From contig DAINDE010000001.1 of assembly GCA_036732025.1 (NCBI GenBank), positions 1 to 64,000 on the forward strand: a stretch of 64,000 bases of DNA, read 5' to 3'. Within the stretch, counting starts at the first letter, position 1. Each line of letters starts with the position of its first letter. The notes beneath the pieces are model-generated. The model saw only the letters and a program-made list of their open reading frames with translations, was not told the DNA's origin and searched no databases. The translations under genes and the position numbers were made by a program. Positions 44,089 through 51,496 of the stretch are shown piece after piece. The stretch comes from SSSZ01 sp036732025. GTDB taxonomy: Bacteria; Pseudomonadota; Gammaproteobacteria; Burkholderiales; Rhodocyclaceae.

Positions 44089-45384
44089 CTACGCCTGACA
44101 AGGCACCGCCAGCACGGAGGCGAAGCCCCCGCCAGGCGTGCGGAAATTGGTGGTCTGGCCCTGGTAGAGCCGGGCGGCGACCAGTTGGACCCGGCCGTCG
44201 TAGACGTAGTTGCGCAGGTCCAGCTTCAGGTCCCGGTGGGTGGCATCCACCTGCACCCGGCGCTCGGAGGGCGGCACGATTTCCTGGGCGATGTAGCCGC
44301 CCTGGAGGATTTCCTCGAACACCCGCCTGGTCAGCTTGTCGCCCCGGTAGGCGGCGCGCCCGCCGAAGCCGGCGGCTGGTTTGAAGAACCAGCGCTTGCG
44401 CTCCTGCCAGAAGCGTTCGCCGGCCCCCGCCTGCACCGCCACGGTGTGCGGAATCCCGGCCAGCAAGGTTTGCCGGGTGGCCTCGGGGACGCCCAGCTCG
44501 GCCAGCGTCGCTTCGTCCGACAGCAGCATGAGGTTGCGCTTGTCGGCGTAGAGGGCGTGGGCCCGGGGATGGGGGGTGAGCACCACGCCGTCGGCGTCCC
44601 AGGCGGCGCGCAGGGCGGCGGTGGCTTCGTCTTCCAAGGCGAAATCGGTGAGGCGGTTGTAAACGAGGTCCACGGTCTCGCCGCCATGGCTGAGGCGCCG
44701 GCCATCCCAGGCCAGTTCCCGCGGGTCGGCGATGACGGCGGCGATGCCCGCCTGCTGGAAGAGTTGGCGGAAGAGTTCGAACTCCGGCGCCAGGTATTGC
44801 TGTTGCGGGCTTTCATCGACGATGGCGATGCGCGTCAGGGGCGTGTCGCCCCGCATGAGCCGCCACTCCTCCCGGAACATGGCAAGGAAGATGTCCTCTA
44901 GGCGATCGCGGGCGGCGCCCGCCAGCATGGCCGCCACCGGCCCGCAACAGGCCCGCTGGGCCCGGGCCAGGCGGGCGTTGAGCAGCCCGCCGCCGGCGTT
45001 GGTGTTGATCTCGATGAGCTGCGGTCCGGCGGCGTCCAGGTGGAAGTCGTAGCCGAGGAAAGCGCCCCGGGTCGGCACGGCCTTCCGCGCCGCCGCCGGC
45101 GCCCAGGCCAGCACCCGTTCCTGGTAGGCCGGCAGGGCGACGACCGACTCGATGGCGGCGACGATCTCCGCCATGCGCTTCAGACAACTCTCGCCGGCGA
45201 AGACGACGGTATCCGAGAACAAGTGGGGGTGGCTCAGCCGCAGGGCGTCGTAGTCAAGCCCGCCGCCCGCCTCCAGGGCCGCCTTGAGGGCCAGGCGGTC
45301 CACCGACAGGCAGGCGCAGTCCCGATTGAGGACGTCGGCGGCTTCGTAGCAGTCGGCGGGCAGGTTGGCAGGGAAATCGCTCAT
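44089..45384 (-). CDS. Uncharacterised ATP-grasp-fold protein
   Basis: I cannot name this 431-residue protein. It looks like an ATP-grasp ligase. IEINTNAGGGLLNA (124-137) resembles the EVNTN-type loop of glutathionylspermidine-synthase-like enzymes. WFFKPAAGFGGRAAYRGDKL (332-351) looks like the ATP-binding lysine and glycine loop, and IAQEIVPPSERRV (365-377) the adenine hinge. LKLDLRNYVYDGR and TTNFRTPGGGFASV (411-424) look like the metal and C-terminal loop. The substrate is unknown. ATG 45384 overlaps the dinG stop (ATGA), and mobB follows after nine bases, so it is locked in between a repair helicase and molybdenum cofactor genes without clear logic. Confidence 0.7.
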   Translation of the reverse strand: MSDFPANLPADCYEAADVLNRDCACLSVDRLALKAALEAGGGLDYDALRLSHPHLFSDTVVFAGESCLKRMAEIVAAIESVVALPAYQERVLAWAPAAARKAVPTRGAFLGYDFHLDAAGPQLIEINTNAGGGLLNARLARAQRACCGPVAAMLAGAARDRLEDIFLAMFREEWRLMRGDTPLTRIAIVDESPQQQYLAPEFELFRQLFQQAGIAAVIADPRELAWDGRRLSHGGETVDLVYNRLTDFALEDEATAALRAAWDADGVVLTPHPRAHALYADKRNLMLLSDEATLAELGVPEATRQTLLAGIPHTVAVQAGAGERFWQERKRWFFKPAAGFGGRAAYRGDKLTRRVFEEILQGGYIAQEIVPPSERRVQVDATHRDLKLDLRNYVYDGRVQLVAARLYQGQTTNFRTPGGGFASVLAVPCQA

Positions 45385-47306
45385 CGCTTCTCGAAAAATT
45401 CCAGGACCACGGACAGCTCCTTGGTCCGCTTCATCGGTGGCAGACTTTGCCATACCCGCCGCCCATAAGGCTTTGATATGAGTCGGGGATCGCAGATCAT
45501 CAAGACCCCCCGGTCGCTTTCGTCGCGGATGAGCCGCCCGGCACCTTGCTTCACGTTGATCACCGCCCGCGGCAGCTGGTATTCCATGAAAGCATTGCGC
45601 CCCTGTTTCTTCAACTGCTCGATGCGGGCCGACAGCACCGGGTCGTCCGGCGGCGCGAAAGGCAGCTTGTCGATGACCACCAGGGAAAGGGCCTCACCCC
45701 GCACATCCACACCTTCCCAGAAGCTCTGGCTGCCCACCAGGACGGCGTTGCCCAGGCGGCGGAAACGTTCCAGCAGGTCGTTCTTGCTGCCCTCTCCCTG
45801 CAGGAGCAGCGGGAAGTCGAGCCCTTCGTCCTCCAGCCGGCCCTTGAGCAGTTCGTGCACCCGGCGCATGGCCCGCAGGCTGGTGCACAGGAAGAAGGCC
45901 CGACCGCCGGCGGCTTTGAGGACCGGGAAGGCGGCATCCACCACCGCCTCGGTGAAGCGCAGGGAATTGGGGTCGGGCATGCCCAGGGGGGCGTAGAGCA
46001 CCGCCTGTTGCTGATAGTCGAAAGGGCTCTCCCAGCAACCGGTGGCCGGCTCGCCCAGGCCCAGTTCCGTGCAATAGTGGGCGAAGTTGCCCTGCACCGC
46101 CAGGGTGGCGGAGGTGAATATCCACGCCCGGGGATGGCCGCCCATCTGTTTGCGGAAGATTTCGGCCACGTCGAGGGGCGTGGAATTGAGCTGCAGGGAC
46201 TGGGTGAAGGCCTCGGCCCAGCGCACATAGCCGGCGTCGGCCGGGTTGCTCCAGGCCTTGAGGCGGGCAATCAATTCGATGGCCCGCTGCCAGCACTTTT
46301 CCAGGCCTTCGGAACGCTGGGTCTGGCCTTCCAGGACGGCGGCGTAAGCTGCCAGTTCTGCTTCCAGAGCAGCCAGGGCGGGCCGGAATTCGGGCTTTTC
46401 CTCCAGTTGCGGTGCAGCGAAACGGCCGGCATCGACCCCCACCGCCAGGCGCAGGTCCTTGGCCGCCTTCTCGAGCTTGCGGCTGCCCTCCGGCAGGTCG
46501 AGGCAGTCCCGTGCGCTGAGCAGCGCCTCGCCCCGGGCATCCCGGGCGAGATCCAGCACCTGGGCGGTGGACACGGTGTCGCCGAAGAACAGGGTGGCCA
46601 CTTCCGGCAACTGGTGGGCTTCGTCGAAGATCACCGTGTTGCAGGCAGGCAGCAGCTCGGCCATGCCCTCGTCCCTCAGCATTACGTCGGCGAAGAAGAG
46701 GTGGTGGTTGACCACCACCAGGTCGGCGGCCATGGCCTCCCGCCGGGCGGTCATGACGAAGCAGTCCTTGTAGTCCGGGCAGTCCTGGCCCAGGCAGTTG
46801 TCGCGGGTGGAGGTGGCGGCCTGCCAGACGGGGGAATTTTCGGAAACGTCGTGGCATTCGGCCTTGTCGCCGCTCTGGGTGATCTTGGCGAAGGCCGCCA
46901 CCCGGCGGGCGTCGGCGGCATCTTCCCGGGTCAGGAAGCGGCCGTCCCCCAGGGCGTGCTGCAGGTGGTAGGGGCAGACGTAATTGGCCCGCCCCTTCAA
47001 GAGCGCCACCCGCACCGGCGCCTTGAGGATATCCCGCACCATGGGGATGTCCTTGGTGAACAACTGGTCCTGCAGGGTCTTGGTGCCGGTGGAGACGATC
47101 ACCTTGCCGCCGGACTGCAGGGCCGGCACCAGGTAGGCGAAGGTCTTGCCGGTGCCGGTGCCGGCCTCGGCGACGAAGACCGCATGACCCTGGATGGCCT
47201 CGGCGATGCGCTCGGCCATCTCCACCTGCTGGCCGCGCACGCGGTAGCCGGGGATGGCGGCGGCCAGGGGGCCGTCGGAAGCGAAGAGATCGGCGAGGGA
47301 CGACAC
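45381..47306 (-). CDS. DinG/YoaA-family Fe-S DNA helicase
   Basis: The 641-residue XPD-like helicase has Walker A EAGTGTGKT (47-55). Four cysteines bind a [4Fe-4S] cluster: Cys111 (NYVCPYHL), Cys171, Cys176 and Cys182 (NCLGQDCPDYKDC). The helicase box is DEAH (228-231), and motif VI is PRAVINVKQGAGRLIRDESD near the C-terminus. The length is closer to YoaA (about 636) than DinG (about 716). These helicases unwind 5'-3' and help resolve blocked forks and R-loops. I see no LexA box upstream of it. Confidence 0.9.
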   Translation of the reverse strand: MSSLADLFASDGPLAAAIPGYRVRGQQVEMAERIAEAIQGHAVFVAEAGTGTGKTFAYLVPALQSGGKVIVSTGTKTLQDQLFTKDIPMVRDILKAPVRVALLKGRANYVCPYHLQHALGDGRFLTREDAADARRVAAFAKITQSGDKAECHDVSENSPVWQAATSTRDNCLGQDCPDYKDCFVMTARREAMAADLVVVNHHLFFADVMLRDEGMAELLPACNTVIFDEAHQLPEVATLFFGDTVSTAQVLDLARDARGEALLSARDCLDLPEGSRKLEKAAKDLRLAVGVDAGRFAAPQLEEKPEFRPALAALEAELAAYAAVLEGQTQRSEGLEKCWQRAIELIARLKAWSNPADAGYVRWAEAFTQSLQLNSTPLDVAEIFRKQMGGHPRAWIFTSATLAVQGNFAHYCTELGLGEPATGCWESPFDYQQQAVLYAPLGMPDPNSLRFTEAVVDAAFPVLKAAGGRAFFLCTSLRAMRRVHELLKGRLEDEGLDFPLLLQGEGSKNDLLERFRRLGNAVLVGSQSFWEGVDVRGEALSLVVIDKLPFAPPDDPVLSARIEQLKKQGRNAFMEYQLPRAVINVKQGAGRLIRDESDRGVLMICDPRLISKPYGRRVWQSLPPMKRTKELSVVLEFFEKR

Positions 47307-47390
47307 GGGATGAAGAGCAGGCGACAGGGGCGGAATCTTAACAGATGGAGAGCCACCACCCCTCGCCCGGAACTGCCTCCCTGCGGCGCC

Positions 47391-47642
47391 TCAGTCGGCC
47401 CCGCCTTCCTCGCTTTCGTCTGCGGGCAGGGGGGGTTGGGGGCGGCTCATCACATAAAGAACCCCGGTGCAGGCGCCAAGAAACGCCACCGCCGCCAGGG
47501 CGCTCGGCACCCAGGGATCGGCCAGCCCCCTCTCCTTCCACAGCCAGAAAAAGGCCCCGAGGGCCGGCAGGGTCAGCAGGGCGCAAAACACCGCCGTGGC
47601 GAGCGCAACCTTTTGTCCGATGTGGCGCTTCGCCTGGTCCAT
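47391..47642 (-). CDS. Small two-helix membrane protein, unknown
   Basis: The 83-residue protein begins MDQAKRHIGQKVALATAVFC. It has two predicted membrane helices (about 12-35 and 45-65) joined by a short WLWKERGLADPWVP loop, and an acidic tail ending ADESEEGGAD. I do not recognise a family. Start ATG 47642 follows CGGAAGGAGACACC, a strong ribosome site, which is the main evidence that it is real. It lies upstream of the helicase gene on the same strand, 84 bases away. Confidence 0.65.
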   Translation of the reverse strand: MDQAKRHIGQKVALATAVFCALLTLPALGAFFWLWKERGLADPWVPSALAAVAFLGACTGVLYVMSRPQPPLPADESEEGGAD

Positions 47643-47713
47643 GGTGTCTCCTTCCGAAGGCGTGGGCATGGGCAGGCATTTTCCCGAAAACCGGGCGCCC
47701 ACCGGAAAAAATG

Positions 47714-47745
47714 AAAAGGCCCCGATCCTTCGATCGGGGCCTTTT
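47714..47745 (-). terminator. Terminator downstream of tRNA-Ser
   Basis: AAAAGGCCCCGATC (47714-47727) pairs perfectly with GATCGGGGCCTTTT (47732-47745) around a CTTC loop. It follows the tRNA-Ser 3' end by nine bases on the minus strand. Confidence 0.93.
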
Positions 47746-47753
47746 CCGAATCC

Positions 47754-47844
<91 letters not shown>

Positions 47845-47899
47845 GCGAAGGCGCGCATTCTAGCAGAAGAGTTTGGCATCACCAAGCGCATTTGCCGAT

Positions 47900-48205
47900 T
47901 CAACCGCAGGCCAGGCCGTTGGCGGTGCAGATCGTCTGGCGCACATAGGCCAGCAGTATCCAGAGCCAGAAGAGCAGGAAGAAGGTGACCACCGGGAGAT
48001 GGCGATCCATGATCGCTTTGGGGGTGATGGCACGCACCAGGCGAATTACCGGCCGGGTGACCACCTGGAACAGGCGATAGATGAAATTCCGCTCCCGGGA
48101 TGCTCCGGCCAGCACCCAGAGGATGCCCTGGCCGAGGAGGAACATGCCGGCCACTTCGACCAGACCGCGCAATACGCTGACAATGAACAGTTCGCTGGAT
48201 ACCAT
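47900..48205 (-). CDS. Small membrane protein, YggT-like appearance
   Basis: The 101-residue protein begins MVSSELFIVSVLRGLVEVAG. It has a first hydrophobic helix (about 5-33), an amphipathic middle containing IYRLFQVVTRPVIRLVRAIT, and a second helix (about 72-90, VVTFFLLFWLWILLAYV). The pattern of a TRP-region flanked by two helices recalls YggT membrane proteins, but I am not certain. The chosen ATG 48205 has AGGGAAACAAC before it; an upstream in-frame start at 48262 would overlap the divergent TPR gene. It lies just downstream of that divergent promoter region. Confidence 0.65.
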   Translation of the reverse strand: MVSSELFIVSVLRGLVEVAGMFLLGQGILWVLAGASRERNFIYRLFQVVTRPVIRLVRAITPKAIMDRHLPVVTFFLLFWLWILLAYVRQTICTANGLACG

Positions 48206-48260
48206 GTTGTTTCCCTGAGTTGCAGGATTCCAATAACCACCGGAGGAGAGTTCCGTCACC

Positions 48261-48848
48261 ATGAATTACGAACAATGGCGGCATTCGGCCCGGGCCTGGC
48301 TGCTCCATTTCTTTGGCAAGACCGACCTGGCCTACGAGGAGTACGCGGCGGCCTTCCATTCTGAGCCCAGTGCCGCGGCGGCCCGCAACCTGGGTTTCAT
48401 CGCGGCGACCCGGGAGCGCTGGCCGGACAGCATCCGCTGGTTCCGCGAAGCCGTCCGGCTCCAGCCTGCCGACGCCGACACGCACTTTAACCTGGGTTTC
48501 GTCCTTGAGCACGCCGGCGACAGGGCCGGAGCCATCGATGCTTTCGCCGAAGCCGTTCGCCTCAAGCCCACCCTCGATCGGGCCTGGTACGGCATGGGCA
48601 TGGCGCGTGCCACCCTCGGCCAGCATACCGAAGCCGCCGCCGCCCTGGAGGAAGCGGCGCGCCTGCAGCCCATGGGCGGCGAGGTCTGGTACCAGTTGGG
48701 TATGGCGCAGCATCATGCCCGCAATCCGGGACGGGTGCGCGAGGTGGTCGAGCACCTGCGCGGCTTCGACCCCAAGCGCAGCAACCAGCTCATCCGGGAT
48801 GCCGAACGGGGCGATCTCCACCATCTGGTGCAGGATCTGCCGTACTGA
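48261..48848 (+). CDS. Tetratricopeptide repeat protein
   Basis: The 195-residue soluble protein contains at least three tandem TPR units: around 23-55, PDSIRWFREAVRLQPADADT (about 58-77), AGAIDAFAEAVRLKPTLDRA (about 92-111), and TEAAAALEEAARLQPMGGEV (about 126-145). TPRs mediate protein-protein contacts; the partner is unknown. There is no signal peptide. The ATG at 48261 follows GGAGGAGAGTTCCGTCACC. A terminator follows directly. Confidence 0.85.
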   Translation: MNYEQWRHSARAWLLHFFGKTDLAYEEYAAAFHSEPSAAAARNLGFIAATRERWPDSIRWFREAVRLQPADADTHFNLGFVLEHAGDRAGAIDAFAEAVRLKPTLDRAWYGMGMARATLGQHTEAAAALEEAARLQPMGGEVWYQLGMAQHHARNPGRVREVVEHLRGFDPKRSNQLIRDAERGDLHHLVQDLPY

Positions 48849-48850
48849 AA

Positions 48851-48872
48851 AAAGCCCGCCGGAGCGGGCTTT
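48851..48872. terminator. Terminator after the TPR gene, facing the symporter end
   Basis: AAAGCCCGC (48851-48859) pairs with GCGGGCTTT (48864-48872) around CGGA. An A run precedes and Ts close the stem, so it may serve both the TPR gene and the convergent symporter gene. Confidence 0.88.
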
Positions 48873-48893
48873 CCAAGGCATCGCCAGGAACCG

Positions 48894-50984
48894 TCAGGTG
48901 GCGTTGGTATTGAGATCGCCCTCCAGGTTCGGGTAGCGCACGTGGTCCACCAGTTCCTGGACATCCCTGGCGGGTGCCGGGCTGATCAGTGAACCGACGA
49001 TGACCCCGATGAAGCCGGCGGGAATGCCGAAGATGCCGGCGGAGATGGGGTTGATATCCCACCACTTGGGAGCATTGACGCCGAAGAACGGGTAAGTGAT
49101 GTACATGTAGTAGGCGCAAATGCCCAGGCCCGCCAACATGCCGAGGATGGCCCCCAGCTTGTTGGCCCGCTTCCAGAACACCCCGCAGACGAGGGCCGGG
49201 AAGAAGGCCGAGGCCGCCAGCGAGAACGCCGCCCCGACGAGGAAGAGGATGTCCCCCGGCTTCAGGGAGGTGACGTAGGCTGCGAGGAGCGCCACCACCA
49301 GGAGCAGGGCCTTGGACACCACCAGACGGCGGGTGGTCGGCGCGTTCGGGTCGATCATCTTGTAATACACGTCATGGGACAGGGCGTTGGCGATGGTCAG
49401 CAGCAGCCCGTCGGCGGTGGACAGCGCCGCCGCCAGGCCGCCCGCTGCCACCAGTCCGGAGATCACATAGGGCAGCCCCGCGATCTCGGGCGTCGCCAGC
49501 ACCACCAGGTCGCCGCCAATGGTGATTTCGGCCAACTGGACGATGCCGTCCTTGTTGATGTCGGTGATCGCCATCAACGTCTTGTCCACCGCCGCCCAGT
49601 TGGATACCCACGCCGGCAACTGCGCGAAGGCGGTTCCCACCAGGTTGGTGTAGACCTCGTACTTGACCAGCACGGCGAGGGCCGGCGCAGTGAAGTACAG
49701 GAGGAAGATGAAGAACAGCGACCAGAACACCGATCGCCTCGCCTCATGTACCGATGGTGTGGTGTAAAAGCGCATCAGGATATGTGGCAATGCGGCGGTG
49801 CCGACCATCAGGCACAGGACCAGGGCAAGGAAGTTCTTCCTGGCCACGTCGCGGGCCGCATCATCCTTGGCCGGGAAGGCTTCGGCGTGGGGCTTGACAG
49901 GGGCTGCCTTGGCCTTGGCACCATCGGCGTCCTTCTTCCACTGGGCCTTGGCGGCGGCCACGTCCACCGGGAAGTCCTTCACCGCTTTCTCCGCCGCCTC
50001 GACGGCCTTGGCATCGGCGTTGGCCGCCTGCAGTTCGCCGACCTTGGCCACTGCCTTGTCCTTCTCCGCTGCGAGGAAGGCCGCACCGCCGGCTTCCAGG
50101 CCCTTCAGCCTTGCTTCGGCGGCGGCTGCGCGCTCCCGGAAGATCTGGCGAACGCTCTCTTCCTTGGCTCCGGCTTCGCTGGTCTTGTCGTTAGGCACCT
50201 TCTCGCGCTCGGTGACCTTCTGCAGCGTGTAGCCGTAAACCACCTGGGGAACCGGCACGCCGGTATGTTTCACCGAAAGCCAGACCACCGGGATCATGTA
50301 GGCAACGATGAGGATGATGTACTGGGCCACCTGGGTCCAGGTCACCGCCTTCATGCCGCCCAGGAAGGAGCAAACCAGGATGCCGGCGAGACCGACGAAG
50401 ACGCCGATCTGGAACTCCAGCCCGGTAAAACGGCTGGTGATGATACCGACGCCGTAGATCTGGGCGATGACGTAGGTGAAGGAGCACATGACGGCCGCCA
50501 CCACGCCGATCAGTCTGGGTATATTGCCGCCGTAGCGGGCGCCCAGGAAGTCGGGGATGGTGAACTGGCCGAACTTGCGCAGGTAGGGCGCCAGGAACAG
50601 CGCCACCAGGCAGTAGCCGCCGGTCCACCCCATGATGAAGGCCAGGCCGTCGTAGCCGGCGTGGTAGAGGGTACCCGCCATGCCGATGAAGGAGGCCGCA
50701 CTCATCCAGTCCGCGCCGGTGGCCATGCCGTTGAACAGTGCTGGCACGCGCCGCCCCGCCACGTAGTATTCCCCCACGTCCGCCGTCTTCGACATGAAGC
50801 CGATGCCGGCGTAGAGCAGGATGGTGGCGAAGAGGAACATGTAACCGAGGTATTTGTTGGGCACCCCGGCCAATTCCAGCAGGCCGACGACGATGATGAA
50901 GGCGATGAAGCCTCCCGTGTAGAAAGAGTAGTAACGGGAAAGCTGCTTGAAGAACGCCTGATTCGAACTCGCTGCGGTACTCAT
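48894..50984 (-). CDS. Long sodium:solute symporter (acetate permease-like large subunit) with soluble insert
   Basis: The 696-residue membrane protein is an SSS-family transporter of the acetate-permease-like kind (VC_2705/TIGR03648 subfamily, from memory). Core motifs are EYYVAGRRVPALFNGMATGA, DWMSAASFIGMAGTLY and FTIPDFLGARYGG. Later blocks are AALPHILMRFYTTPSVHEAR and AAALSTADGLLLTIANALSHD. E. coli ActP is about 549 residues; the excess here is mainly a Lys/Ala/Glu-rich soluble insert at about 255-385 (TEREKVPNDKTSE to VARKN). A loop at 475-486 (DINKDGIVQLAE) has EF-hand spacing. Its ATG overlaps the stop of the small subunit (TGATG), so the two are a unit. Likely cargo is acetate or another short organic acid with Na+. 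Confidence 0.88.
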   Translation of the reverse strand: MSTAASSNQAFFKQLSRYYSFYTGGFIAFIIVVGLLELAGVPNKYLGYMFLFATILLYAGIGFMSKTADVGEYYVAGRRVPALFNGMATGADWMSAASFIGMAGTLYHAGYDGLAFIMGWTGGYCLVALFLAPYLRKFGQFTIPDFLGARYGGNIPRLIGVVAAVMCSFTYVIAQIYGVGIITSRFTGLEFQIGVFVGLAGILVCSFLGGMKAVTWTQVAQYIILIVAYMIPVVWLSVKHTGVPVPQVVYGYTLQKVTEREKVPNDKTSEAGAKEESVRQIFRERAAAAEARLKGLEAGGAAFLAAEKDKAVAKVGELQAANADAKAVEAAEKAVKDFPVDVAAAKAQWKKDADGAKAKAAPVKPHAEAFPAKDDAARDVARKNFLALVLCLMVGTAALPHILMRFYTTPSVHEARRSVFWSLFFIFLLYFTAPALAVLVKYEVYTNLVGTAFAQLPAWVSNWAAVDKTLMAITDINKDGIVQLAEITIGGDLVVLATPEIAGLPYVISGLVAAGGLAAALSTADGLLLTIANALSHDVYYKMIDPNAPTTRRLVVSKALLLVVALLAAYVTSLKPGDILFLVGAAFSLAASAFFPALVCGVFWKRANKLGAILGMLAGLGICAYYMYITYPFFGVNAPKWWDINPISAGIFGIPAGFIGVIVGSLISPAPARDVQELVDHVRYPNLEGDLNTNAT

Positions 50985-51247
50985 CAGTCATCCCCCTCGT
51001 GGACGCCGTACTCCTTGTCGAGCCGGTTCATGTAGCGCGCGTAGTACCAGATGATGGCCACATAGATGATCAGCGATCCCTGGGCGCCCATGTAGAAGCC
51101 GAGGGGAAAGCCAAGCACGGTGATGCTGTTGAGATCCCGCGCGAAAAACGCGGCCACGTAGGTCACCACGAACCAGATGCCGAGCAACAGCCCGGTGATC
51201 TTGAGATTGCGGTGCCAATACTCCTGATGTTTCTGGGTCAACTGCAT
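50984..51247 (-). CDS. DUF4212 symporter small subunit
   Basis: The 87-residue protein (MQLTQKHQEYWHRNLKITGL) has two membrane helices, about 18-36 and 48-66, with FFARDLNSITVLGFPLGFYM between them and a charged YMNRLDKEYGVHE tail. This is the DUF4212 pattern (TIGR03647, small subunit of solute:sodium symporters). It always pairs with a large subunit like the one it overlaps here. I prefer the ATG at 51247 with AGGAGG nine bases upstream over a GTG at 51256 that would sit too close. The 250 bases upstream (51248-51496) should contain its promoter. Confidence 0.9.
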   Translation of the reverse strand: MQLTQKHQEYWHRNLKITGLLLGIWFVVTYVAAFFARDLNSITVLGFPLGFYMGAQGSLIIYVAIIWYYARYMNRLDKEYGVHEGDD

Positions 51248-51496
51248 GGAACGCACCCTCCTCCTAGAAGTTACTGATTCCTACAGCGCCAGCCGTTCCC
51301 ACCTCCCCGCCGGAAACGGAGACGATCATGACCCCCTCTTGCCCGCTGGAATATTGGTATAGGGCTGCCGGGGTAAGGGCAAGCGGACTACCGGCAAAGG
51401 GAGTCCCACTTGAATGCGCAGATTAGCAACCCAAACCTGACACGAACCTTACAGCAGTACCGATTTGGGTGGCTCGCCGGCTACCCGCGCCAGCGG

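Noticed and set aside
47307..47390. LexA box in front of the DinG/YoaA-like helicase
   Set aside because: No CTGT-N8-ACAG match is present in the upstream region.
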